Virus record (IMG/VR): IMGVR_UViG_3300034104_004843
Coordinates: 1-29,865 of that record
From: a virus
Length of the DNA stretch: 29,865 nt
Strand: one strand, 5' to 3'
Position numbers and translations under genes: made by a program. Below, piece by piece: positions 14,223 to 22,242 of the stretch (position 1 is the stretch's first letter; each line of letters starts with the position of its first letter). The notes beneath the pieces were generated by a model. The model was given only the letters and a program-made list of their open reading frames with translations. It was not told where the DNA came from and ran no database searches.

Positions 14223-14978
14223 ATGCTTAAAAAGATTATATTCTGCATCTTATTTATTAATTTATCAACAATTTTTGCTGGAACAACAGACCCCAATACT
14301 CCAGATCAAAAGTATGTGGATTATGCCAAAGACTTTTATTATGTAGGTAAAATATGTGGATCTTATGAAGACGGCACTAGATTTTGTGCATCTGCTGTAG
14401 CAATAGATGATCATCATATATTAACTGCTGCTCATGTTGTAAAAAATAGTGTTTCGTGTTCGGTTTCTTTTGATGATAAAAAATATAACATAATTACAAT
14501 GACTATACATAAAGATTTCAATGAAAATAAATTTGGAACAGCAGATATTGCTATAGGATATTCAGAAAAATCGTTTGACTTAAAGTTTTATCCACAATTA
14601 TACAATAATAATGATGAAATTGGCAAAGTGTGCTGTATTTCTGGATATGGTTTAACTGGTACATTTAAAACTGGAGCACGCTTATCTGATCAAAAAAAAC
14701 GAGCAGGATCAAATATCATAGATGATATAGAAGATGATATGCTTATTTGTAGTCCTTCTTATCCTCAAGATTCTAATAGAACTTCATTAGAATTTTTTAT
14801 AGCTAGTGGAGATAGTGGTGGTGGTCTTTTTATAGATAGTCGTTTGGCCGGAATAAATTCTTGTGTGATGGCTATTGACAGATCGCCCAAAAGCAAATAT
14901 AATGAACAGTCAGGCCATACTAGGATTCAAAAATTCATCTCTTGGATTGAAGAAAACAAAATTAAAAAACAAAAATGA
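14223..14978 (+). CDS. secreted trypsin-like serine protease
   Basis: The 251-residue protein starts with a signal peptide (about residues 1-19, LKKIIFCILFINLSTIFA). It continues with a chymotrypsin/trypsin-fold protease. The triad is seen as H71 in LTAAHVV, D108 in TADIAIGY and S198 in GDSGGG. C-x-SA at 55-58 and pairs of cysteines (C79, C137, C138, C176, C214) could make disulfides. The GGAGG site at about 14213-14217 sits well before ATG 14223. A secreted trypsin-like protease is unusual in a phage. Targets might be periplasmic or surface host proteins. It is the last gene before a perfect internal promoter that lies in its own 3' end. Confidence 0.85.
   Translation: MLKKIIFCILFINLSTIFAGTTDPNTPDQKYVDYAKDFYYVGKICGSYEDGTRFCASAVAIDDHHILTAAHVVKNSVSCSVSFDDKKYNIITMTIHKDFNENKFGTADIAIGYSEKSFDLKFYPQLYNNNDEIGKVCCISGYGLTGTFKTGARLSDQKKRAGSNIIDDIEDDMLICSPSYPQDSNRTSLEFFIASGDSGGGLFIDSRLAGINSCVMAIDRSPKSKYNEQSGHTRIQKFISWIEENKIKKQK
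14875..14903 (+). promoter_or_regulatory. perfect consensus sigma70 promoter inside the protease gene
   Basis: TTGACA (14875-14880), exactly 17 bp and TATAAT (14898-14903) match the bacterial consensus in all 12 positions. It lies in the 3' end of the protease gene, about 70 bases before the next gene, and would drive the macrodomain and glycosyltransferase island. Confidence 0.65.
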
Positions 14979-15172
14979 AAGACTTTGATAGTTTTGATAG
15001 AAAATCTTTTCGTAAAGAAAAATTAGATAGCAAAAAAAAAGATAGAAAATTATCTAGCGATTTTAGCGAAGAGCAAAGAATTAAAAGATTAAATAAACAA
15101 AATCTAAAGAAAAAAATTCAGGAAATAGCAGAAGAAGAAAAATGGGAAGACTGGGAAAATGAAATACATTGA
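14975..15172 (+). CDS. hypothetical charged protein (65 aa)
   Basis: Coupled to the protease gene by ATGA. It is nearly all K, R, E and D, with no hydrophobic core, ending EEEKWEDWENEIH. The likely form is a helical or disordered adaptor. Function not recognised. The end overlaps the following gene by 14 bases. Confidence 0.55.
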   Translation: MKDFDSFDRKSFRKEKLDSKKKDRKLSSDFSEEQRIKRLNKQNLKKKIQEIAEEEKWEDWENEIH

Positions 15173-15395
15173 GGAAATTTATTCTGGAGATTGTTTTGAA
15201 TTTAAAAATAAACAATATTTATTAACACATGACTTTAAAAAAAATGGTCAAAGATTATGTTATTGTTTATTAGACGGCACAGGAGAATGGTTTGAGCCTT
15301 CTGTTATGGTTGAGATATTTCCTATATATGGACTAGACAATAACAATAATACATATCCTATTAAACCAACACCGAAATCGTCAGATGTTATCTAG
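15159..15395 (+). CDS. hypothetical protein (78 aa)
   Basis: ATG 15159 overlaps the preceding gene. It is predicted mostly beta, with an aromatic Gly-rich centre (YCLLDGTGEWFEPSVMVEIF). The pattern is like a small SH3-type or barwin-type module, and no family is sure. The last codons overlap the Cys-rich gene. Confidence 0.55.
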   Translation: MKYIEEIYSGDCFEFKNKQYLLTHDFKKNGQRLCYCLLDGTGEWFEPSVMVEIFPIYGLDNNNNTYPIKPTPKSSDVI

Positions 15396-15639
15396 ATTAA
15401 AAATATTTGTCTCGTCATTATTCTGGCATATTGCTAGAGGATTGCCAAAAAGTGGAAAACAAAATATCTTAGCAAGATATGACATTTGTAAACAATGTGA
15501 ATCTTATAATCGTCAATACAAAATTTGTAATGAATGTGGATGTAATATATCTAATAAAAGTATTTTTTTAAATAAATTAGCTTGGGCTGATCAGGAATGT
15601 CCTTTAGGAAAATGGGGTAAATATGCAAAAGATAAATAA
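15385..15639 (+). CDS. Cys-rich Zn-finger-like protein (84 aa)
   Basis: An amphipathic N-terminus (residues 1-25) is followed by C35, C38, C48, C51, C53 and C72 in the pattern CKQC...CNECGC...CPLGKW. The same CxxC...CxxCGC...CPxxxW arrangement occurs in short proteins found beside glycosyltransferase genes in phages and bacteria, function unknown to me. It most likely binds zinc. The end overlaps the macrodomain gene. Confidence 0.55.
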   Translation: MLSRLKIFVSSLFWHIARGLPKSGKQNILARYDICKQCESYNRQYKICNECGCNISNKSIFLNKLAWADQECPLGKWGKYAKDK

Positions 15640-16171
15640 AAAACATATATTTTATATTAAAGATAATTTATTTGACAATATTATTAATAAAATTCAAACT
15701 AGTCAAACTAGTCACACAATTATAGTTCCTCATGTATGTAATAATATTAATCTTTTTGATGCTGGATTTGCTGGTCAGATCTCTATTAGATATCCTGTAG
15801 TCAAAGCAAATTTTCACCTTTTAGGTAAGGATGCTAAATTAGGCTATACGCAATTTGTTAAAGCGTACGAAAATACCAAAAAAGAAAGTGAAATTGTTTT
15901 TGCTAATATGATTAGCCAAAATGGTACTATCGGAGCTTTAAATAAACGTCCATTAAATTATGCTTTCTTAATGCGTTGTATGCTTGATGTTAAACAATTT
16001 ATTCAAAATAAAACTAAAGAAGATACAGAACAAATAATAGAAATACATTGTCCAAAATTTGGTAGTGGTTTAGCAGGAGGTCAATGGTCTTTTATTCATC
16101 AGCTAATAATAGATATATGGAAAAATATTCCCGTCTATGTTTATGACTATGACAATAGGAATAAAATATAA
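15623..16171 (+). CDS. ALC1-like macrodomain protein
   Basis: Macrodomains bind ADP-ribose and often remove it from proteins, nucleic acids or metabolites. The 182-residue protein matches the ALC1-like branch in order. VPHVCNNINLFDAGFAGQI (35-53) is the ligand-binding loop. LGYTQFVKA and VFANMISQNGTIG follow, then an internal helix and EIHCPKFGSGLAGGQWSFI (about 141-159), the second binding loop. Typical members cleave ADP-ribose from glutamate, or deacylate. In a phage it may reverse host ADP-ribosylation defence such as DarT-type DNA modification. That is inference; no toxin gene is nearby. The TAATG overlap links it to the methyltransferase. Confidence 0.8.
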   Translation: MQKINKKHIFYIKDNLFDNIINKIQTSQTSHTIIVPHVCNNINLFDAGFAGQISIRYPVVKANFHLLGKDAKLGYTQFVKAYENTKKESEIVFANMISQNGTIGALNKRPLNYAFLMRCMLDVKQFIQNKTKEDTEQIIEIHCPKFGSGLAGGQWSFIHQLIIDIWKNIPVYVYDYDNRNKI

Positions 16172-16785
16172 TGCAAGATCTTATGACACAACAAGATATC
16201 TATAAGGAATTAGATTTTTGGAAAAATTATATACAGCCATATAAAAATTTTAAACATAAACAATATTATATAGATTTTTTTCCATTTTCAGAAATTACTG
16301 GACATTGTTTAGAAATTGGTTGTGGAGGATCTCCCTTTGTTACATATGTGGATAATCCTATATCTAATATAGATTTATCTTTGGTCGATCCTCTAATAAA
16401 TCAAATAGCAGAACTGCCTAGATATGACTTTTTAAAAAATTATCATATTTTTAATTGTAGTCTACTAAATTTTAGTACATTAGAAACATACGACTATATT
16501 ATTTGCTTAAATGTTTTAGATCATTTTCCAAAATATCATACTAATTTTATAGATAAAATAAAAAGTCTTTTAAAGCCTCTCGGTAAATTATTTTTATATT
16601 ATGATATTAGAAAAGAGAATAAAGATGATCACTATAGTATTGATCACAATATAATTTATCAACATATTCATAATAATTTTTCTATAGTTAAAGAATCTTT
16701 AGCTATTAATCCAGAACATAAAGATTGGTCTACAGTATATATGGGATACAGAGCTGTTTTAGAAAATAAACTGGACCACAAATGA
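16171..16785 (+). CDS. class I SAM-dependent methyltransferase
   Basis: The 204-residue protein shows motif I CLEIGCGGSPF (about 49-59), then a DYIICLNVLDHF region (about 110-121) and LLKPLGKLFLYYD (post-motif). This is a Rossmann methyltransferase of the type that acts on small molecules or sugars. Acceptor unknown. Overlaps upstream (TAATG) and downstream (ATGA) place it in the glycan-modifying operon. Confidence 0.75.
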   Translation: MQDLMTQQDIYKELDFWKNYIQPYKNFKHKQYYIDFFPFSEITGHCLEIGCGGSPFVTYVDNPISNIDLSLVDPLINQIAELPRYDFLKNYHIFNCSLLNFSTLETYDYIICLNVLDHFPKYHTNFIDKIKSLLKPLGKLFLYYDIRKENKDDHYSIDHNIIYQHIHNNFSIVKESLAINPEHKDWSTVYMGYRAVLENKLDHK

Positions 16786-17360
16786 ATTATTTACTCGATT
16801 GCGGTACTCATTTTTTTCAGGGATTAAACAAACTAAATGATATCTATAGGTTTGACCATACTTGGCAGATTTATTGTTTTGAGGCTAATCCTATAACATT
16901 TATAAAATCAAAAAAATATTATCCATCTTTTCCAAATATAATACATGAAAATTTGGCTGTTTCTATAAACGAAAATGAATGTATAGTAAACTGCGACATA
17001 AATAATAATGATGAATGTGGTCAGGGATCAAATATATTAACATCACCACCTAATAAAGATATCGTATACAATCACTTGTTCAATTTTATGCCATATAAAG
17101 TGAAAAAATTTGATATCTGTAAATTTTTACAACAACTAAATAACATAGAACAATTAATTATTAAAATTGATATTGAAGGAGAAGAGTTTAATGTAGTCCC
17201 ACATATTTTAAAACACTTTAATTGTTCACTCATCAATACTATATATATAGAATTTCATGAGAGATTTTTTATAGAAGAAATAGAGACTTATCAAAAATTA
17301 AAAATAAAATATAAAGAGTCTTTATCCAAACTTGGTTGCCGCGTGATAGAATGGGAATGA
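16782..17360 (+). CDS. FkbM-like methyltransferase
   Basis: A 192-residue protein. It opens LLDCGTHFFQGLN with the FkbM-type early motif, then IYCFEANPITF (about 31-41). IKIDIEGEEFNVVPHIL (about 127-143) is the family hallmark (KIDIEGxE). FkbM enzymes O-methylate glycans and polyketides. The second methyltransferase in a row suggests that more than one sugar position is methylated. Acceptor unknown. Confidence 0.75.
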   Translation: MNYLLDCGTHFFQGLNKLNDIYRFDHTWQIYCFEANPITFIKSKKYYPSFPNIIHENLAVSINENECIVNCDINNNDECGQGSNILTSPPNKDIVYNHLFNFMPYKVKKFDICKFLQQLNNIEQLIIKIDIEGEEFNVVPHILKHFNCSLINTIYIEFHERFFIEEIETYQKLKIKYKESLSKLGCRVIEWE

Positions 17361-17367
17361 ATAATAT

Positions 17368-18045
17368 ATGAAACTCTACACTCTATATACCGATTCTCAT
17401 GCTGTTTTATTAAATAATTTTTTTCTTCCTTCTGTTAAGAAAGTAAAAAACATAGAACTAATTATTGAACATAAACCACAAGACTGTGCATCTGGACAAT
17501 ATATGCAGAATGGTTGGCTGACAACCATGAAACATAAAGTTCAATATCACATAAAAGCCTGTCAAATATATGACGATGAAATATTTATATATTCTGATTG
17601 TGATGTTATTTTTTTAAATAAAAATTTAGTACAATCTATAATTGATGAAATGGGAGATTGTGATATAGCTTGCCAAAACGATGTTGCCCTCTACAATAAT
17701 AGAGATACTTGTTGTGCTGGGTTCTTTGTTTGTAAAACCAATAATAAGACTGTACATCTTTGGCAAAGTATTTTAGAACACATGAATAGTTTACCAACAA
17801 ATACAAACGAACAAGATCAGTCTTTATTAAATCACTATTTAGATAAAATTGATATTAAATATAAAACATTATCTCATAAATTTTTTACATTAGCAAGACA
17901 TAAACCAGAACTATGGGATCAAAAAAATAACTACTTCGACTTTACTATACCTGATGATATTATTGCATACCATGCTAATTGGACACATGGCATAGAAAAC
18001 AAAATTGCTCTTTTAAATTATGTACAATCTAAAATAAAACAATAA
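17368..18045 (+). CDS. nucleotide-diphospho-sugar transferase-like protein
   Basis: A 225-residue GT-A fold-like protein. It starts KLYTLYTDSHAVLLNNFF, has a DxD-type YSDCDVIFL (about 72-80) for metal and sugar-nucleotide binding, CCAGFFVCKTN after it, and a terminal DQSLLN followed by HANWTHGIENK. This matches the family with N-terminal LYT and a DQxxLN motif seen in GT77-like proteins. Donor and acceptor unknown. It lies between the FkbM gene and the epimerase. Confidence 0.7.
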   Translation: MKLYTLYTDSHAVLLNNFFLPSVKKVKNIELIIEHKPQDCASGQYMQNGWLTTMKHKVQYHIKACQIYDDEIFIYSDCDVIFLNKNLVQSIIDEMGDCDIACQNDVALYNNRDTCCAGFFVCKTNNKTVHLWQSILEHMNSLPTNTNEQDQSLLNHYLDKIDIKYKTLSHKFFTLARHKPELWDQKNNYFDFTIPDDIIAYHANWTHGIENKIALLNYVQSKIKQ

Positions 18046-18047
18046 TT

Positions 18048-18908
18048 ATGAATATATTAATTACAGGACATAAAGGATTCGTTGGAAAATATTTTGTTAC
18101 AAAATATGCTAATCATAATATTGTAGGAATCGACATCAAAGATGGTAACGATGTTAGAGATTTTTTCAAAAAAGATTTTTCTGCTTTTGATTTGGTTATA
18201 CATCTTGCGGCTATTGTAGGAGGCAGACAAACTATAGAGGGATCTCCAATATCTGTTGCTATTGACTTATCGATTGATGCTGAGTTTTTTAGTTGGTGCT
18301 TAAAGGCTAAACCTAAACATATAATATATTTTTCTTCATCAGCAGCATATCCGATTAAATATCAATATTCTAATTCTAATATTAAGCTATCTGAAGATTT
18401 GATAGATTTAGATAATGTAGAATCTCCAGATCTTACTTATGGATGGGCAAAATTAACTGGTGAATATTTAGCTAAATTTGTAAGTCATGAAATTAATACT
18501 ACAATTTTTCGCCCATTTTCTGGGTATGGTTCTGACCAAGATTTGTCCTACCCTTTTCCTTCTTTTATTAAAAGAGCATATGAAAAACAAAATCCTTTCG
18601 AGATATGGGGTGACGGAACACAAGTTAGAGATTTTATACATATTCAAGACATTGTGGATGCTGTTGATGTGTGTGTTCAAAATAAAATTACCGGCACTTA
18701 TAATCTTGGATCTGGCATACCTACTTCTTTTAATGATTTAGCAAATCAACTATGTGATATAGTTGGTTACCAGCCCTATATCCTGCATAAACCATCTGCT
18801 CCTACTGGTGTAATGTATAGGGTTTGTGATCCAACTAAAATGCTAAATTTTTATAAGCCAAAAATTACTTTAGAACAAGGTATTAATTTAGCTTTAAATT
18901 CTATATGA
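18048..18908 (+). CDS. NAD-dependent sugar epimerase/dehydratase (extended SDR)
   Basis: Nucleotide-sugar epimerase or synthase, e.g. of GDP-fucose synthase type. The 286-residue protein has GHKGFVG (7-13, GxxGxxG), LAAIVGG (about 53-59), FSSSAAYP (Ser region 95-102), and the catalytic YGWAK (Y131, K135). RPFSGYGSDQ and WGDGTQVRDFIHIQDIVDA follow, the substrate-binding and GDG-xRDF-V segments. The specific sugar is not determined. The next gene carries a fucosyltransferase-like C-terminus, consistent with deoxysugar supply, but I cannot prove GDP-fucose. Confidence 0.85.
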   Translation: MNILITGHKGFVGKYFVTKYANHNIVGIDIKDGNDVRDFFKKDFSAFDLVIHLAAIVGGRQTIEGSPISVAIDLSIDAEFFSWCLKAKPKHIIYFSSSAAYPIKYQYSNSNIKLSEDLIDLDNVESPDLTYGWAKLTGEYLAKFVSHEINTTIFRPFSGYGSDQDLSYPFPSFIKRAYEKQNPFEIWGDGTQVRDFIHIQDIVDAVDVCVQNKITGTYNLGSGIPTSFNDLANQLCDIVGYQPYILHKPSAPTGVMYRVCDPTKMLNFYKPKITLEQGINLALNSI

Positions 18909-20722
18909 GAGTAGCCCATCGTCTAGCAAAGAAATGTCAATCTGATAATTTGATTAATTTATCCGTTTCTTTTACAAATGCAGACATTTTAAATGATCAT
19001 ATTATTGATGTATTTATCAATAAAAATATAAACATTACAGATAAAAGCATATTGGTTTTGTCTTTAGTTAATAATTGTGGGAATAGTATATACTATATCG
19101 ATAAATTTATTCAAGAACTATCAGAAGTATTTAATAATATTAAATTTTGTTTTTTTTCTAATAACAATAAAGACCCAACACATAAAATCTTAGATAATTT
19201 AGAACAAGCTTATAAAAATAATGTTTATATTATAAGACATAAAGATGAACCTATCTCTATTGTAGATAGAATTTATAAATTTGCAGAATATCGTAATATT
19301 AATTTTATAGAAGCAATTAATAAGTTTGGTACAGATTTTGATTATTTAATAGTTTTTGATTCTGATTTATCTGATAGTATTCCGATTCAACCTATAGTTG
19401 ATAGTCTAAAAATAGAAAACATAGATTGGTCTTGTATAACTGGGAACCATTGTTATAAAAATTCTTCCTATTATTATGACGATCTAGCATTAAGATTTAT
19501 TAATGATCCTATCAATATAAGAGACAAATATAAAAATTTTGATATTTTTTATGGAAAATCTGAATACTGGCTAGATAATTTATATCTAATGAACAATTGG
19601 ATTAAAGTTAAATCTGCTTTTGGTGGTCTTAGTATTTATAAAATGCCAGAAGTTTTAGATATTTTTCATACCCATCATCATTTATATGATATGGAAAACC
19701 TACCAGAATATACTGCTGAGCATATAGCTCTAAATCTTAAACTTACCAAAGATATTTTAATTAATCCTAATATCAAATATACCAATACTGTTAACATAGA
19801 GGGAAAAATGTATAATCATCCTATAGCTTTTGTTCCTAGAGATGCTGGATTCTTTTCTGTATTTAATTTCTATGTGGGGTGTCTAACTCAAGGAGGTAGG
19901 TCATATCCCCTATGGAATAAACAAGAACTACTGAATATGCATAGAACTAATGATCATTTTGCATACTGGACAGAGAATTTTAATTGTTGGTTCGATTATT
20001 TTGAGCCTGTTGAATTTTTTGCTAATGATACAACACATATATCTCAAGAATATTTAAAACTACCAAGATATTCTGGTGAACAAGGACCAGAGGAATTTAG
20101 AATACCAGATAAAACTAAACAATTATTAAAGGGAGATAAAGAAACTTTTAAACAATGGCGAATCAATGTTCATAAGTTTTTCAAAACCTTTGTAAAGTTC
20201 AAACCCGAAATTGTCGATAGTGTCAATGAAATTTGGGACGATAATTTTGGTGATAGTCAGAACATTATCGGGATCCATTATAGACATCCAAGCCATTTTA
20301 TAGAGAGTGGTAAAATATATTTAGAAGACTATTTCTCTAAAATAGATACTATTCTAAAAGAACATCCTAGATCAAAGATTTTTTTAGCGTCTGATAGTCA
20401 ATTTGGTATTTATTCTTTTGTAGAAAGATATGGCAATAGGGTTTTTTATATCCAAGATATTGATAGATTAAGCATGGCGGAGTTTTTACAGTGGGCTTTT
20501 GGATTAGCCGACGGTAAGGCGGATCATGTTGGTTTTATCAACGGGAAAGGATACGAACTTCACCATAAACGAGTAGGCAAAATAGATAATAAAAAAATGA
20601 CCACCGATCTTCTCAAAGAAGTTCTATGTTTATCCCGTTGCAATCAAATTATTAATAATATTTCTAATATTCCATTAGCTATTAGCTATATAAATCCGGA
20701 GGTTGAAATTATCACACTATGA
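18905..20722 (+). CDS. two-domain glycosyltransferase (GT-A plus fucosyltransferase-like)
   Basis: 605 residues, ATGA-linked to the epimerase. The N-terminal half looks like a GT-A enzyme. VFDSDLSDS is the metal-binding DxD region at about residues 150-158. KSAFGGLSIYKM (around 240) and EHIALNLKL follow, the same order as in the next gene, so the two are probably paralogues. The C-terminal third has IIGIHYRHPSHF (about 452-463) and IFLASDSQFGIYSFVERYG (about 490-508). That pattern is similar to alpha-1,6-fucosyltransferases (NodZ/GT23 type), which bind GDP-fucose. I infer a bifunctional enzyme adding two sugars. Acceptor unknown. Confidence 0.65.
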   Translation: MRVAHRLAKKCQSDNLINLSVSFTNADILNDHIIDVFINKNINITDKSILVLSLVNNCGNSIYYIDKFIQELSEVFNNIKFCFFSNNNKDPTHKILDNLEQAYKNNVYIIRHKDEPISIVDRIYKFAEYRNINFIEAINKFGTDFDYLIVFDSDLSDSIPIQPIVDSLKIENIDWSCITGNHCYKNSSYYYDDLALRFINDPINIRDKYKNFDIFYGKSEYWLDNLYLMNNWIKVKSAFGGLSIYKMPEVLDIFHTHHHLYDMENLPEYTAEHIALNLKLTKDILINPNIKYTNTVNIEGKMYNHPIAFVPRDAGFFSVFNFYVGCLTQGGRSYPLWNKQELLNMHRTNDHFAYWTENFNCWFDYFEPVEFFANDTTHISQEYLKLPRYSGEQGPEEFRIPDKTKQLLKGDKETFKQWRINVHKFFKTFVKFKPEIVDSVNEIWDDNFGDSQNIIGIHYRHPSHFIESGKIYLEDYFSKIDTILKEHPRSKIFLASDSQFGIYSFVERYGNRVFYIQDIDRLSMAEFLQWAFGLADGKADHVGFINGKGYELHHKRVGKIDNKKMTTDLLKEVLCLSRCNQIINNISNIPLAISYINPEVEIITL

Positions 20723-21573
20723 ACATACAGGAACTATTACCTCCATCAGCAGAATTTATAGATCGATATAATAATAATATTGAGCTTGGTAAATCTTTTC
20801 TAAAAGATAAAAAAATAGTTATTATTGGTTTGGCCAGAAATATAGCAAATAGTATCGAGGATTCATTATCAAAACTAGTAGACTTTGCACAAAATGCTAA
20901 AGACTATAAAATTATTATTTTTGAAAACGATTCAAGTGATAATACACGCGAGATATTAGAGAATATAAAAAAAGATAATCCTAATATTATAACTCTTTAT
21001 GAAACCCATAATCGACCACAGTTTGGACAGGTACAAGATACAGAGCGTACTATGGCTTTGGCAGAATATAGAAATACTCTAAGAGAGTACATCAATACGC
21101 ATCTGCTAGACTACGATTACGTAATTGTTTCTGATATGGATTTTATTGACTTCAGCGACCTAGGCTGCTATAATTCTTTTGGCTGGTTGGCTCGTCATAC
21201 AGACACAATTGATGCTGTAGCGGGTAATTCTTTTGAATATAAAAACGTAACATTGGCTAATCAAAAAAGTTTATGGAACTACGATAGTTGGGCATTTAGA
21301 TATACATGGTGGAATCAGTTGCCTGTTTTAGATTCTATGACTTATAGTGGAATGTTATGGTTTGGATTTTTTATTATGCCGGTTGGTTCTACAATAATTC
21401 CTGTAAATAGTGCTTTTGGTGGTATGACAATATATAAGACGCATCAATTTGTTCAGGGTACTTATGATGGTTATGATTGCGAGCATGTGTGTTTTCATTA
21501 TAGTTTAAAACAAAAAATACCATCATTTCAGCTGGTATTAAACCCTTCTCAAACAATGGTATTTAAAGAATGA
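20719..21573 (+). CDS. glycosyltransferase, GT-A/CAP59-like
   Basis: The 284-residue protein begins with a helix and then KKIVIIGLARNIANSIEDSL. IIIFENDSSDNTREIL is the nucleotide-binding region (about 75-90), VIVSDMDFID the metal-binding DxD (about 135-144), and VNSAFGGMTIYKT (about 235) and EHVCFHYSL the late region. It resembles the N-terminal half of the previous gene and the cryptococcal capsule alpha-mannosyltransferase-type (CAP59) proteins. GGAGG-like sequence precedes ATG 20719. Acceptor unknown. Another promoter lies in its middle. Confidence 0.7.
   Translation: MNIQELLPPSAEFIDRYNNNIELGKSFLKDKKIVIIGLARNIANSIEDSLSKLVDFAQNAKDYKIIIFENDSSDNTREILENIKKDNPNIITLYETHNRPQFGQVQDTERTMALAEYRNTLREYINTHLLDYDYVIVSDMDFIDFSDLGCYNSFGWLARHTDTIDAVAGNSFEYKNVTLANQKSLWNYDSWAFRYTWWNQLPVLDSMTYSGMLWFGFFIMPVGSTIIPVNSAFGGMTIYKTHQFVQGTYDGYDCEHVCFHYSLKQKIPSFQLVLNPSQTMVFKE
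21146..21174 (+). promoter_or_regulatory. strong-looking internal promoter for the purine-enzyme genes
   Basis: TTGACT (21146-21151), 17 bp, TATAAT (21169-21174), plus TGC right before the -10 box (extended -10). It lies inside the glycosyltransferase gene, 396 bases before the next gene, and would supply the nucleotide genes separately. It is coding sequence, so chance is possible. Confidence 0.5.
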
Positions 21574-21707
21574 CAATCGTTTTATCTTTAGCAATAATTA
21601 TTGGCATTTTAAATTGTATGAAAACTATTTCGGATACAAGATTAGGATATCTTCCAGCCGTCAAACCTTCGAAAAATTTAATCAGTTTTACTTTTTTAAA
21701 TGAATAA
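21570..21707 (+). CDS. small hydrophobic protein (45 aa)
   Basis: The frame overlaps the preceding stop by four bases (ATGA) and the next gene by eight, filling an otherwise empty gap. Residues about 2-14 are hydrophobic (TIVLSLAIIIGIL), suggesting a membrane or signal anchor; the rest is polar with a few basic residues. Function unknown. Evidence is the overlap geometry only. Confidence 0.5.
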   Translation: MTIVLSLAIIIGILNCMKTISDTRLGYLPAVKPSKNLISFTFLNE

Positions 21708-22242
21708 TCGTCTACACAATCAAAGAGTTTATCTCGCTGGTGCTATGGACAGAGTTGCTGATCGTGGTACAGGTTGGCGAGATAGTATAACTCCATTCTT
21801 ACAAAGTTTAGAAATTGTGGTATTCAATCCGATTAGTAAGCCTACAGATATTGGATTAGAAGATCATGATACTCATCAAATCAAAACTAAGCTCAAACAA
21901 ATGGGCAGATATGACGAATTAGCTGCTATGATGAAAACTATTCGTAGTGTAGATTTACGTCTAGTAGATATTAGTGATTTTTTAGTAGTCAATCTAGACT
22001 TAGATATTCATCCATGCGGCACATACGAAGAAATTACATGGGCCAACCGACAAAAAAAACCCATTATCATACATATGGTCCAAGGTAAGGGTCATGCTCC
22101 AGATTGGTTGTTTGGAATGATTCCTCATCAAATGATTTTTTCCAACTGGGATGAAATCAAAAACTATCTAAATCATATTAACAATTCAGAAAATATAGAC
22201 ACACATAAAAGGTGGTATTTCTTCAATGCAAAAAATAATTAA
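21700..22242 (+). CDS. nucleoside 2-deoxyribosyltransferase-like protein
   Basis: The 180-residue protein has YLAGAMD near the start (11-17), the hallmark of the nucleoside deoxyribosyltransferase-like Rossmann family. SVDLRLVDISDFLVVNLD (about 75-92) and GTYEEITWANRQKKPIIIH follow, the latter holding the catalytic Glu (about E107-108). These enzymes swap or hydrolyse the N-glycosidic bond of nucleosides. It sits directly before GMP reductase, which suggests purine salvage or base rerouting. Substrate not shown by sequence. Confidence 0.7.
   Translation: MNNRLHNQRVYLAGAMDRVADRGTGWRDSITPFLQSLEIVVFNPISKPTDIGLEDHDTHQIKTKLKQMGRYDELAAMMKTIRSVDLRLVDISDFLVVNLDLDIHPCGTYEEITWANRQKKPIIIHMVQGKGHAPDWLFGMIPHQMIFSNWDEIKNYLNHINNSENIDTHKRWYFFNAKNN

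Noticed and set aside
15673-15702. TTGACA in the macrodomain gene as promoter
   Set aside because: The region 17 bp downstream has no -10 box (caaact).
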